Of a stretch of DNA of 64,000 nucleotides, positions 10,052-20,155 are shown one piece after another. This DNA comes from an uncultured Bacteroidota bacterium. Lineage in GTDB: Bacteria > Bacteroidota > Bacteroidia > Flavobacteriales > Flavobacteriaceae. Made by a program: the position numbers and the translations under genes. The notes below the pieces were generated by a model that saw nothing but the letters and a program-made list of their open reading frames with translations, had not been told where the DNA came from and searched no databases. The stretch covers positions 1 through 64,000 of the forward strand of contig CABXUL010000006.1 in the NCBI GenBank assembly GCA_902515395.1, given 5' to 3'. Every line of letters starts with the position of its first letter. The first letter of the stretch is position 1.

Positions 10052-10516
10052 ATGAGACGCGCAATTTTTCCAGGTTCCTTTGATCCTATTACGCTAGGTC
10101 ATCAAGATATTATTGAAAGAAGTATTTCTCTTTTTGATGAAATTATTATAGCGGTGGGAACTAATTCGGATAAAAAATATATGTTTAACCTAGCTCAGCG
10201 AATGAAATTCATTGCTGACACCTTTAGGGGAAAAAAATCTATTTCTGTGACCAGCTATGAAGGACTAACAATTGAATTCTGCAAAAAATCTGATGCTGAT
10301 TTTATAATTCGTGGACTTAGAAATCCTGCCGATTTTGAGTTTGAAAAAGCCATTGCTCATACTAATAGAAGTTTATCTGGCATCGAAACAGTTTTTCTGC
10401 TTACTGCAGCTAAAACATCATTTATAAGTAGTAGTATTGTTCGGGAGGTTATATCAAATGAAGGAAATTACACAAAACTGGTCCCTAGTGCTGTTAGGAT
10501 ACAATCTCAACTATAA
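10052..10516 (+). CDS. coaD: Pantetheine-phosphate adenylyltransferase
   Basis: RRAIFPGSFDPITLGHQDIIERS...FIIRGLRNPADFEFE...SSSIVREV. Confidence 0.97.
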   Translation: MRRAIFPGSFDPITLGHQDIIERSISLFDEIIIAVGTNSDKKYMFNLAQRMKFIADTFRGKKSISVTSYEGLTIEFCKKSDADFIIRGLRNPADFEFEKAIAHTNRSLSGIETVFLLTAAKTSFISSSIVREVISNEGNYTKLVPSAVRIQSQL

Positions 10517-11110
10517 CGCTAAATCCTTAAACAAAATTTTGATATTTTCGTAGGAGTTTTTCATCAATTTAGGAACCTGATCAGTTGTTTTCCATACTGC
10601 CTGTAAAATTCCTTCCTCAAACTGCGGAGTTAATGGACCCTCGTATTTAGTATACATCAAATACCAATGAGTTTTTTTGAGCTTGTACTTACCATTTCTA
10701 GAAAAGATATGATAGGTAATTGGAAGTGATTTTTTTAAAATTAAATCCCTAACACCAGTCTCCTCCATCACCTCTCTTATCGCTCCATCAGTAATGATCT
10801 CATTTTTTTCAACTCGTCCTTTGGGCATATCCCACAAATTATTCCTGTAAATGAATAAAATTTTACTGTTAGCATGTTGAACTACACCGCCCGCTGCAAC
10901 AACCAGTGGAAAACGTTTTAAGAAATGTTTCCACAGCTTTTTATTATTAGGATGGTACAAATACACTCCCTTGACCTTTTTAGATTTAAGGGCAGTTACA
11001 ATCAATTTTGCGTTACTAAATTTGATGTAAAAAAATGGAGTATTGTCATTGTGATCCACAATTTCATTAGTTAATTCTATAAATTTTCTATTGAAAAAAA
11101 CTTTATACAT
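10511..11110 (-). CDS. NUDIX hydrolase
   Basis: Nudix box GRVEKNEIITDGAIREVMEETGV. Start placed at MYKVFFNRKF; the ORF-track start at 11131 would overlap pyrE. Confidence 0.85.
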   Translation of the reverse strand: MYKVFFNRKFIELTNEIVDHNDNTPFFYIKFSNAKLIVTALKSKKVKGVYLYHPNNKKLWKHFLKRFPLVVAAGGVVQHANSKILFIYRNNLWDMPKGRVEKNEIITDGAIREVMEETGVRDLILKKSLPITYHIFSRNGKYKLKKTHWYLMYTKYEGPLTPQFEEGILQAVWKTTDQVPKLMKNSYENIKILFKDLAL

Positions 11111-11116
11111 TTGTGT

Positions 11117-11764
11117 ATGATTCATGATCAAAAAATAGCCTTTGAAACTGCTAGATATTTGTTACAAATAAATGCAATTAAATTGAATCCTAAAAATCCT
11201 TTTCAATGGGCTAGTGGTTGGAAATCACCAATATATTGTGATAACAGAATTGCATTATCCTTCCCCGAAGTGAGAAACCACCTATGTGATCAACTTGTGG
11301 ATCAAGCTAGAGAAATTTATGGAGAGAAATTTGTTATCGCTGGAGTAGCAACTGGAGCAATAGGTATAGGAGTATTAGTCGCCAATGCGATGGGACTACC
11401 CTTTCTCTATGTTAGGCCTCAACCAAAATCTCATGGAAGGAAAAACCAGATTGAAGGTCAGCTTGACATTGGTGCTAAAGTATTGGTTATAGAAGATCTT
11501 ATATCTACCGGAAAAAGCAGTTTAGGAGCTGTGAGGGTACTTCAGGATGCTGGAGCAGAGGTACTGGGAATGTTAGCCTTATTTACTTACAATTTCGAAA
11601 TCTCTAATCAAAACTTTTCGAAAGCAGCTGTACCACTCAACACATTGAGTGATTATGAGCACCTTATCAAAGAAGCAGTAAGCTCAGATTATATTGAACA
11701 AGAAGATATGGAGCTTTTACGATCTTGGCGATCTAATCCCACCAAATGGAACACTGATCAGTAA
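11117..11764 (+). CDS. pyrE: Orotate phosphoribosyltransferase
   Basis: LLQINAIKLNPKNPFQWASGWKSPIYCDNRIALS, PRPP motif VLVIEDLISTGKSSL. ATG at 11117 preferred over TTG at 11111. Confidence 0.95.
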   Translation: MIHDQKIAFETARYLLQINAIKLNPKNPFQWASGWKSPIYCDNRIALSFPEVRNHLCDQLVDQAREIYGEKFVIAGVATGAIGIGVLVANAMGLPFLYVRPQPKSHGRKNQIEGQLDIGAKVLVIEDLISTGKSSLGAVRVLQDAGAEVLGMLALFTYNFEISNQNFSKAAVPLNTLSDYEHLIKEAVSSDYIEQEDMELLRSWRSNPTKWNTDQ

Positions 11765-12495
11765 ATCATTTCAACTCCGCCGTTCGTAAATTGTATAAGT
11801 TTTTTGGATTTTTTTTCTATAATCAATAAACCATGATCGCTCACACCTACTATCCTTCCTAAAAATTTACTACCATTCGTTTTAAATTGACACCATTCCC
11901 CTTTTTTGTAGATTGATTTTTCAAAACTAGATAATAATTGGACTTTATCTGGCTTTTTAAGCAAGTTAAAAAAAAGATCAAGCGTTTCGAGTAATTCCTC
12001 AAAGACTTTTTTTAGGTCATATTTTTTATTTGTCTGAAGAAACATTGAGCCAGCAGACGGAAGGTCGATAAAAGATTTTTGGTTAACATTTATTCCTATT
12101 CCAGTTATAGATGCATTTAACTTTTTTCCCTTTATAATATTTTCAATTAAAACTCCACCAATTTTATTATTAGCTGACAAAATGTCGTTTGGCCATTTTA
12201 TTTTTAAATTAGGTATTTTAAACTTTTCCAATGTCTCAATAATTGCTAATGTAACTGCACAATTAATTAAAAAAGAATCGTCTGAATTTAATCCTGAAAA
12301 ACGCTTGAATACGCTAAATGTAATATTTTTTTGACTATCTGATGACCAAACATTAGAATACTGACCTCTCCCTTTGGTCTGATTCATAGTCCAGACAACA
12401 TCACCGTCATGGCAATTCCCAGATTGTAATTTATTTTTTAACCAGTCATTCGTTGAACCAATGGCATTAAGTTTGATTAAATTGAATTTGGTCAT
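11758..12495 (-). CDS. birA: Biotin--[acetyl-CoA-carboxylase] ligase
   Basis: INAIGSTNDWLKN, TKGRGQYSNVWSSDSQKNITFS, IKWPNDILSANNKIGGVLIE. Confidence 0.93.
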   Translation of the reverse strand: MTKFNLIKLNAIGSTNDWLKNKLQSGNCHDGDVVWTMNQTKGRGQYSNVWSSDSQKNITFSVFKRFSGLNSDDSFLINCAVTLAIIETLEKFKIPNLKIKWPNDILSANNKIGGVLIENIIKGKKLNASITGIGINVNQKSFIDLPSAGSMFLQTNKKYDLKKVFEELLETLDLFFNLLKKPDKVQLLSSFEKSIYKKGEWCQFKTNGSKFLGRIVGVSDHGLLIIEKKSKKLIQFTNGGVEMIY

Positions 12496-12553
12496 TTATT
12501 AAGACGATATGAAACTAAAAAGTAATAAATTTGTTTAAATTTAAAGCATTTTA

Positions 12554-12925
12554 ATGGCAAAACCGAAGTCTTCTGAAGACGATCTTATTACAAATATTAT
12601 ATCAGGAATCGATGATGTTAAGGGCATTGATATAAATTTATTCGACTTGAGAGACATAGATAATATGGCTTCAAGTTATTTTATTATTTGTACTGGTAGA
12701 TCTAATACCCATGTAAATGCAATCGTAAGTTCAGTGAAAAAAAAAGTTAGTAAGGTCTTAAAAGAAAAACCCTACAATTCCGAAGGTAACAATAATTGCG
12801 AATGGGTTTTGTTGGATTATGTGAACGTAGTGGTACATGTTTTTCAAAAAAAAATTAGGGAGTACTACAATATCGAAGGGCTCTGGGGAGATGCAAAAAA
12901 TATTAAAATAGCATCGAATTATTAA
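12554..12925 (+). CDS. rsfS: Ribosome silencing factor RsfS
   Basis: DIDNMASSYFIICTGRSNTHVNAI...GEW-like NNCEWVLLDYVNVVVHVFQKKIREYYNIEGLWGDA. Confidence 0.95.
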   Translation: MAKPKSSEDDLITNIISGIDDVKGIDINLFDLRDIDNMASSYFIICTGRSNTHVNAIVSSVKKKVSKVLKEKPYNSEGNNNCEWVLLDYVNVVVHVFQKKIREYYNIEGLWGDAKNIKIASNY

Positions 12926-12931
12926 TTGAAT

Positions 12932-14890
12932 ATGAAACAGGATAAAGAAAATAGGTCAAAGTTTAACCCATACTGGGTCTACGGAATTATTATAACTGTT
13001 CTGCTTGCAATGAGTATGTTTGGAGGAGACAATAATTGGCAAGCTTTAAATAAAACCAATATTTCTGATTTCGAAAGATTTTTAAATGAAGGAGATATTT
13101 CAGAGGTAAAGGTTATCAATCAGAAACTAGCAAAAGTATCTCTGAATAAAAACGGCCTAGAGAAAAGTGTTCATCAAAATGTGAAGTCCAAAAATATTTT
13201 AGGCCAAGAAAATACCTCTGGACCTCATTATGAATTCGAGGTTGGTAATTTAGAATTGTTTCAGAAAAAGCTTGAAGAAGCTCAGGACAAGGGAATTCAG
13301 TTCAGATACGAGTTTATGACTATAGAAAATCGTTGGATGGATGTTATACTTGGCTTTCTACCGATCATAATTATTATTGGGGTGTGGTTTTTTCTAATGA
13401 GGAGAATGTCAGGAGGTGGAGCAGGAGGACCTGGCGGCCAAATTTTTAATATTGGAAAATCTAAAGCTAAATTATTTGATCAAAATACTGAGGTAAAAAC
13501 TACTTTTAAAGACGTTGCTGGTTTAGAGGGTGCAAAAGAGGAGATACAAGAAATTGTTGATTTCCTTAAAAATCCAAAAAAATACACCATTTTAGGTGGT
13601 AAAATCCCCAAAGGCGCACTTCTTGTCGGATCCCCTGGTACAGGAAAAACATTGCTTGCTAAAGCTGTTGCTGGTGAAGCTAAAGTTCCATTCTTCTCAT
13701 TGTCTGGATCAGACTTTGTTGAAATGTTTGTAGGAGTTGGTGCTTCAAGAGTAAGGGATTTATTCAAACAAGCGAAAGATAAATCTCCCTCTATAATTTT
13801 TATAGATGAAATAGATGCTATTGGAAGAGCTAGGGGGAAAAGTAACTTTACAGGTTCTAACGATGAAAGAGAAAATACACTTAATCAGCTTTTAACTGAA
13901 ATGGATGGTTTTGGAACTGACACAAATGTAATTGTAGTAGCAGCAACAAATAGAGCTGATGTTTTAGATAAAGCATTAATGCGAGCAGGCCGATTTGACC
14001 GTCAAATTTATGTTGATTTACCTGATCTTAATGAAAGGCAGGAGATATTCAAGGTTCACCTTAAACCTCTAAAGACTGTTAAAACTCTTGACGTAGAGTT
14101 CTTGGCAAAACAAACCCCTGGTTTCTCTGGAGCTGATATAGCTAATGTATGCAATGAAGCTGCATTAATTGCTGCCAGAAAAAATAGAAAATCTGTTGGA
14201 AAACAAGATTTCCTTGATGCTGTTGATCGTATTATAGGTGGATTAGAGAAGAAAAATAAAATTGTTACTGTGGAAGAAAAGAAAACTATTGCCTTCCATG
14301 AGGCTGGTCATGCTTTGGTTAGTTGGTTGTTGGAACATGCTGCGCCCCTGGTTAAAGTAACAATCGTTCCAAGAGGTCAATCCCTTGGAGCTGCATGGTA
14401 TCTTCCCGAAGAGAGAATGATCGTTAGAACTGAACAAATGTTAGATGAAATGTGCGCAGCACTTGGGGGTAGAGCTGCTGAGAAAATAATATTTAATAAG
14501 ATTAGCACTGGAGCTCTAAGTGATTTGGAGAAAGTAACTCAACAGGCCAGAGCTATGGTGTCAGTATATGGCCTTAACGATACACTTGGTAATATCACTT
14601 ATTATGACTCCTCTGGTCAGATGGAAAACAGCTTCACCAAACCTTACTCAGAAAAAACTGCTCAAGTAATAGACAAAGAAATTTCTGATATAATTGAACT
14701 TCAATACAACAGAGCGTGTACTATTTTAAAGAAAAATAAAAGTAAATTAAAGCAACTTGCCGAGAGACTTCTTGAAAAAGAGGTAATTTTTAAAGATGAC
14801 TTATTCAATATTTTAGGTGAAAGACCTTTTAAGAAAAAGGATGAGGAAATAGATTTAGATGGCAAAGACATAAAGGTTGCCATTAACTAA
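12932..14890 (+). CDS. ftsH: ATP-dependent zinc metalloprotease FtsH
   Basis: Walker [19 protein letters not shown], Walker [26 protein letters not shown] zinc site; two N-terminal TMs. Confidence 0.98.
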   Translation: MKQDKENRSKFNPYWVYGIIITVLLAMSMFGGDNNWQALNKTNISDFERFLNEGDISEVKVINQKLAKVSLNKNGLEKSVHQNVKSKNILGQENTSGPHYEFEVGNLELFQKKLEEAQDKGIQFRYEFMTIENRWMDVILGFLPIIIIIGVWFFLMRRMSGGGAGGPGGQIFNIGKSKAKLFDQNTEVKTTFKDVAGLEGAKEEIQEIVDFLKNPKKYTILGGKIPKGALLVGSPGTGKTLLAKAVAGEAKVPFFSLSGSDFVEMFVGVGASRVRDLFKQAKDKSPSIIFIDEIDAIGRARGKSNFTGSNDERENTLNQLLTEMDGFGTDTNVIVVAATNRADVLDKALMRAGRFDRQIYVDLPDLNERQEIFKVHLKPLKTVKTLDVEFLAKQTPGFSGADIANVCNEAALIAARKNRKSVGKQDFLDAVDRIIGGLEKKNKIVTVEEKKTIAFHEAGHALVSWLLEHAAPLVKVTIVPRGQSLGAAWYLPEERMIVRTEQMLDEMCAALGGRAAEKIIFNKISTGALSDLEKVTQQARAMVSVYGLNDTLGNITYYDSSGQMENSFTKPYSEKTAQVIDKEISDIIELQYNRACTILKKNKSKLKQLAERLLEKEVIFKDDLFNILGERPFKKKDEEIDLDGKDIKVAIN

Positions 14891-14896
14891 TCTATT

Positions 14897-15490
14897 GTGG
14901 GTTTTTGGAGTAAATTATTTGGCGCTAAATCTAGAACCAGTAAATTGTCCGGAGACAGTCCTTATTTTCCAAAAAAAAAAGATGAAGTAGAAGTTATATT
15001 TGCAAAGCTTTTCACCCAAAAAGGTGGAAAGTTTATATACAGTGAAGATGGTAAAAGTTCTGATCACTACTTCAAATTAATACTTGAAGAAAACCATTGG
15101 AAAAATGAAAACGTTCTTTGTTTTAATAAAAACTTATCGGATAGATTTCATGTCAGTTGCCAACCCATTAATATTGATCCAAACGAATTTAAGGTTTTTT
15201 TAATCAGTTGTGAATACTTGATTGCTAATAAGGGTTCAATCCTTATATGTAATCACCAACTAAAAGATTTTAAATTAGATAATCTACCTCCATATATAAT
15301 TGTTTATTCAGGACTAGACAACTTTGTTAATGACGTAAGTGAAGGAATGACTAATCTTAAAAATAAATACTCGAATAGGCTCCCCTCTAACATTACAACT
15401 TTAAATGTGAAAAATTCAACTGATGAAAAAGATTTTTTATCATATGGTAATAGTGCTAAAAGCCTATATTTATTGGTTCAAGAGAGTTAG
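14897..15490 (+). CDS. LUD domain-containing (LutC/YkgG-like) protein
   Basis: GTG start; ISCEYLIANKGSILICNHQ... and DLPPYIIVYSG-type LUD pattern; located in the ftsH-cdsA interval. Confidence 0.6.
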   Translation: MGFWSKLFGAKSRTSKLSGDSPYFPKKKDEVEVIFAKLFTQKGGKFIYSEDGKSSDHYFKLILEENHWKNENVLCFNKNLSDRFHVSCQPINIDPNEFKVFLISCEYLIANKGSILICNHQLKDFKLDNLPPYIIVYSGLDNFVNDVSEGMTNLKNKYSNRLPSNITTLNVKNSTDEKDFLSYGNSAKSLYLLVQES

Positions 15491-15493
15491 GTC

Positions 15494-16297
15494 ATGAGAG
15501 AAATTTATGTTAGGGGCATATCAGGTGTTTTGTATTCTACCTTCATACTAGTTAGTCTCTTTAACAATCAAATAACTTTTTCAATAGTTCTTGTAATTTT
15601 CTCAATACTTGCTCTAATTGAATTTCAACGTCTCATAAATTATAAAAGTTATTTCGCTATTGCATTACTACTACTGCTGGTTTATAATTTTTATAAATCA
15701 CATATCGATCATTCATATCTTAACTATCTTTTAATGGCAAGTTTCACTTGTCACTTTTTTTTATTGTATAAACTATTTGAAAATAAAAAAATCAAATTTA
15801 AATATATTACTAAAAGTATTTTAAGTAGCACATATATTGCCCTGGGCTGTTTTTTTATCATTGCGCTAGCTGGAACTGCAGAAAATTACAATCCTATGGA
15901 GGTATTACTATTCTACATGCTTGTTTGGGTTAATAACTCCTTTGCATTCTTGATTGGAAAAAAAATTGGTAAAAGGCCTCTTTTTAAATCTATTTCACCA
16001 AAAAAAACATGGGAAGGATTTCTAGGAGGATTATTATTTACAATAATTGCAGCTATTATTTTTTATTACTCCAAAGCTTTTTTTTCATTAAATTTTTACA
16101 TTCTTCTAGCAATTTTAATTGCTACCCTTTCCACCTTGGGAGATCTTGTACAATCCAAATTTAAACGCTACGCTGATGTAAAAGATAGTGGGTCCTTTAT
16201 ACCTGGTCATGGGGGTTTTTTTGATCGTATGGATAGTGTAATTTTTAGTGCACCTTGGGTATATTTTCTAATTAAATTAAATCATTATGTTTCATAA
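15494..16297 (+). CDS. cdsA: Phosphatidate cytidylyltransferase
   Basis: Multi-TM; signature SISPKKTWEGFLGG ... STLGDLVQSKFKRYADVKDSGSFIPGHGGFFDRMDS. Confidence 0.96.
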   Translation: MREIYVRGISGVLYSTFILVSLFNNQITFSIVLVIFSILALIEFQRLINYKSYFAIALLLLLVYNFYKSHIDHSYLNYLLMASFTCHFFLLYKLFENKKIKFKYITKSILSSTYIALGCFFIIALAGTAENYNPMEVLLFYMLVWVNNSFAFLIGKKIGKRPLFKSISPKKTWEGFLGGLLFTIIAAIIFYYSKAFFSLNFYILLAILIATLSTLGDLVQSKFKRYADVKDSGSFIPGHGGFFDRMDSVIFSAPWVYFLIKLNHYVS

Positions 16298-16949
16298 AGA
16301 GGGTTATAAAATAATCTTAAGTACTTTTCTAATTACAGCTACGATTGTGATAGGTGTTGAATATATTACTGAAAATTACTGGATGATAAAAATGATTCAA
16401 CTTATTGCAATAATATTATTTGTTTTGGTACTTCAGTTTTTTAGAAATCCAAAACGGGAAACGGCCCTTAATGAATATCATATAATTTCACCTGTAGATG
16501 GAAAAGTTGTCGTTATTGAGGAAATTTTTGAAAAAGAGTATTTTAAAGAAAAGCGTTTACAAGTATCAATTTTCATGTCACCTATAAATGTTCATGTAAC
16601 CAGATATGTCATAAGTGGAGAAGTGGTTTTTAGCAAGTACCATCCAGGAAAATTCCTTGTTGCGTGGCATCCTAAGTCTTCTGAATTAAATGAACGAACA
16701 ACGGTAGTGGTCGAAAATAAGACTGTAGGGAAAATTCTTTACCGTCAAATTGCCGGCGCAGTCGCAAGAAGAATTGTAAACTATGCTAAAGTCGGTGAAA
16801 AAGTCATTCAAGGAACTGATGCTGGATTCATAAAATTCGGCTCAAGAGTAGACGTTTTTTTACCTATTGGCACTAAAATAAATGTAGCTATAGACGAAGT
16901 CGTTAAGGGGGGTGTAGATAAAATTGGAGAAGTTAATAATTATAAATGA
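16287..16949 (+). CDS. psd: Phosphatidylserine decarboxylase family protein
   Basis: FFRNPKRE, SPVDGKVVVIEE, MSPINVHVTRYVISG, FIKFGSRVDVFLP (FGS-type processing motif). Confidence 0.93.
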   Translation: MFHKEGYKIILSTFLITATIVIGVEYITENYWMIKMIQLIAIILFVLVLQFFRNPKRETALNEYHIISPVDGKVVVIEEIFEKEYFKEKRLQVSIFMSPINVHVTRYVISGEVVFSKYHPGKFLVAWHPKSSELNERTTVVVENKTVGKILYRQIAGAVARRIVNYAKVGEKVIQGTDAGFIKFGSRVDVFLPIGTKINVAIDEVVKGGVDKIGEVNNYK

Positions 16950-19561
16950 CCCAAACGCTTTGTTAGTAGGGCTATTTTCTGATGGGCGTCTCCTGCTTTT
17001 TTCCGCTCTAATTCAATTACCTTTTCAGGTGCATTGGAAACAAAGAGTTCGTTAGATAGCTTTTTTTCTACCGACCTTAAAAACCCTTTAATATATTCCA
17101 ACTCTTGCTTTAATTTTTTTCGTTCTTCTTTTGGATCAACTTTCTTGCTAATTGGAATAAAGTACTCTGATTGACCCACACGGAATGATCCTAGGGTCTC
17201 ATTATTTAAAGGAGCAAGCTTTTCAACCTTTTGGATTTGACCCAATTTTTGAATGACCTCAACATATGGGACTGCTCCCTCAGTAACTAGTGTAAGTTGT
17301 TCCTTTTGTCCAATATTTTTTTCTTTCCTAAATTTTCTAATCCCAGCTATTATTTGCTTGGCCATATCAAAATCTTTAATTAACTGCTCATCTACTTCTT
17401 GCACCTTTGGCCAGGAGGAAATAATCAAAGAATCCTTCTTTTTTCTTGTTCTTATAAAATGCCATAGCTCCTCAGTGATAAAAGGCATAAAGGGATGCAA
17501 TAACTTTAAGTTATCCTCGAGCAGGATCTTGACAGCAATCAATGTTCCCCTGTCAATGGGTTGACCATAACTCGGTTTAATCATTTCTAAAAACCAAGAG
17601 CAAAAATCATCCCAAATCAATTTGTAAAGTGTCATCAAGGCATCAGAAATACGATATTTATTGAAATGATCTTCAACTTTTAGAAGAGTTTGGGAAAACA
17701 TTGACTGATACCATTTAATTGCTGAAGCATTCAAGGTTGGGATTGTTTGGGTTTCCACTACTTCGAACCCATCTATCAATCGGAAAGCATTCCAAATTTT
17801 ATTGGAAAAATTCTTTCCCTGTTGACAAAGGCTTTCATCAAATAAGAGATCATTTCCTGCAGCAGAGCTGAGCATCAATCCCACCCTTACAGCATCAGCA
17901 CCGTAATTATCAATTAAACCTAATGCATCGGGAGAATTACCCAACTGTTTGGACATTTTTCTACCTAGTTTGTCACGTACTAGACCTGTTAAGTAAACAT
18001 TGGAAAAAGGATGCTGTTCTCTAAGTTCATATCCTGATATTATCATGCGCGCAACCCAAAAAAATAAAATATCCGGACCAGTAATCAAGTCTTGCGTAGG
18101 ATAATAATAATTAATCTCCGGGTTATCAGGTTCTAGCACACCATTAAATACTGATATTGGCCACAACCATGAGGAAAACCAGGTATCTAGTACATCTTCA
18201 TCTTGGCGCAAATCTGATTTCTTTAAATATTGATTACCGGTCACTTCTTTGGCCTTATAGAGAGCACTTTCAATATCTTTAGCGACAACAAAATCCGACT
18301 TATCATTACCATAATAGTAGGCTGGTATTTGTTGACCCCACCACAACTGTCGTGAAATATTCCAATCGCGAATATTCTCCATCCAGTTACGGTAAGTGTT
18401 TTTAAATTTTTCAGGAACCAACCGAATATTATCACTTTTCAAAACTGCATCGATGGCAGGTTTAGCCAAATCTTCCATTTTTAAAAACCATTGATCTGAC
18501 AACCTAGGTTCTATAATAGCTTTGGTGCGCTCTGAAGTCCCTATTTTATGACTGTAATTTTCTTTTTTTACCAGTTCCCCAGATTCTTCTAGTACTTTGG
18601 CTATTTTTTTACGTGCTATAAATCTGTCCAAACCTTCAAACGACAGGCAATAATGATTTAATGTTGCATCTTCATTAAAAATATTAATTATAGCCAAGTC
18701 ATGTTTTTCCCCTAAAACTTTATCATTAATGTCATGAGCAGGCGTAACTTTAAGGCATCCTGTACCAAATTCCATATCCACATATTCATCCATGATGATG
18801 GGAATCTTCCTGTTGGAAATTGGAACAATTAGTTTTTTACCTTTTAAATGTGAAAAACGCTCGTCATGGGGGTTAACACAAACAGCTGTATCTCCAAAAA
18901 GAGTTTCTGGCCTTGTGGTTGCAATGATAACTTTTTCCTCACTATCCACAACTCGATAGGCAATGTGATATAATTGTCCCTCACGCTCCTGGTATATTAC
19001 CTCCTCATCTGATAAGGTCGTTCTGGCCTCTGGATCCCAATTGACCATCCGAAAACCCCTGTAAATCAATCCTTTGTTGAATAGCTTTATAAAGGTAGAT
19101 ATAACAGCGGCCGACATCTGCTCATCCAATGTGAATTTAGTTCGATTCCAATCGCACGAGCAACCCAGTTTTTTGAGCTGTTCGAGAATAACACCACCGT
19201 ATTTATTGGTCCAATCCCAGGCATGTTTGAGAAATTCTTCTCTCGATAAGTCTGACTTTTTAATGCCTTGTTCTTTTAATTTCGAAACAACCTTGGCCTC
19301 CGTAGCAATAGAGGCGTGGTCAGTTCCAGGAACCCAACATGCATTATAGCCTTGCATTCTTGCGCGACGAATAAGGATGTCTTGAATGGTGTTGTTTAAC
19401 ATGTGTCCCATGTGAAGTACTCCCGTTACATTTGGAGGAGGAATAACTATGGTGTAAGGGTCTCTTTCATCAGGAATAGAACTAAAAAATTCATTTTCCA
19501 TCCAATAAGCATACCACTTCTTTTCAATGTTTTTTGAAACAAACTTCGGCGGAATATCCAT
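16940..19561 (-). CDS. valS: Valine--tRNA ligase
   Basis: Class I aaRS HMGH (GVLHMGHMLNNT) and KMSKQLGNSPD motifs; full-length 873 aa with C-terminal coiled coil. Confidence 0.98.
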   Translation of the reverse strand: MDIPPKFVSKNIEKKWYAYWMENEFFSSIPDERDPYTIVIPPPNVTGVLHMGHMLNNTIQDILIRRARMQGYNACWVPGTDHASIATEAKVVSKLKEQGIKKSDLSREEFLKHAWDWTNKYGGVILEQLKKLGCSCDWNRTKFTLDEQMSAAVISTFIKLFNKGLIYRGFRMVNWDPEARTTLSDEEVIYQEREGQLYHIAYRVVDSEEKVIIATTRPETLFGDTAVCVNPHDERFSHLKGKKLIVPISNRKIPIIMDEYVDMEFGTGCLKVTPAHDINDKVLGEKHDLAIINIFNEDATLNHYCLSFEGLDRFIARKKIAKVLEESGELVKKENYSHKIGTSERTKAIIEPRLSDQWFLKMEDLAKPAIDAVLKSDNIRLVPEKFKNTYRNWMENIRDWNISRQLWWGQQIPAYYYGNDKSDFVVAKDIESALYKAKEVTGNQYLKKSDLRQDEDVLDTWFSSWLWPISVFNGVLEPDNPEINYYYPTQDLITGPDILFFWVARMIISGYELREQHPFSNVYLTGLVRDKLGRKMSKQLGNSPDALGLIDNYGADAVRVGLMLSSAAGNDLLFDESLCQQGKNFSNKIWNAFRLIDGFEVVETQTIPTLNASAIKWYQSMFSQTLLKVEDHFNKYRISDALMTLYKLIWDDFCSWFLEMIKPSYGQPIDRGTLIAVKILLEDNLKLLHPFMPFITEELWHFIRTRKKKDSLIISSWPKVQEVDEQLIKDFDMAKQIIAGIRKFRKEKNIGQKEQLTLVTEGAVPYVEVIQKLGQIQKVEKLAPLNNETLGSFRVGQSEYFIPISKKVDPKEERKKLKQELEYIKGFLRSVEKKLSNELFVSNAPEKVIELERKKAGDAHQKIALLTKRLGHL

Positions 19562-19672
19562 TAGTTCACTAGATACTTAATTGCTTAACAAAAGTAATAT
19601 ACCTTTTGATATTATAAAAGATGTATGAATTTTGCTTTTGACATTAAAGTTGTAAATTTATAATAATAAACA

Positions 19673-20062
19673 ATGGAAAACATGAAACGATTTGCACTAC
19701 TTATCCTTTTTCTTTTAACTCCCCTATATATAATTGCTCAGGGAAAAGGAGCGTTAATCAGTTTTGAAACCGATACTATAGATTATGGGGAAATTTTAAA
19801 AGGCAGCGATGGTGTTCGCACATTTATATTTGAAAATATTGGTGATGCACCAATAGAAATACAAGGTGTAAAATCCAGTTGTGGGTGTACAATCCCAAAA
19901 AAGCCTAAAGCACCAATCCCTCCGGGAGAAAAAGGTGAGATACAAGTCAAATATGATACAAACCGCCTAGGTGTATTTAGAAAAACTATAACCATTAATA
20001 CTAATGTAGCTAATGCTGCAATAATTGCCCTAAAGATCAAAGGAAACGTATTAGCCAACTAA
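19673..20062 (+). CDS. DUF1573 domain-containing secreted protein
   Basis: Signal peptide; IDYGEILKGSDGVRTFIFENIGDAPIEIQGVKSSCGCTIPKKPKAPIPPGEKGEIQVKYDTN. Confidence 0.92.
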   Translation: MENMKRFALLILFLLTPLYIIAQGKGALISFETDTIDYGEILKGSDGVRTFIFENIGDAPIEIQGVKSSCGCTIPKKPKAPIPPGEKGEIQVKYDTNRLGVFRKTITINTNVANAAIIALKIKGNVLAN

Positions 20063-20155
20063 ATTATTCATTTAAACATTATTCTCAATCATAATTTCTA
20101 TCCAAGAATTGATTTTAAGGGTTTTTTTTGAATATTTGCAATCACAAAAGTAGAA

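Noticed and set aside
13480-13767. 95-aa ORF antisense to ftsH
   Set aside because: Antisense to the AAA+ domain coding region; no independent coding evidence.
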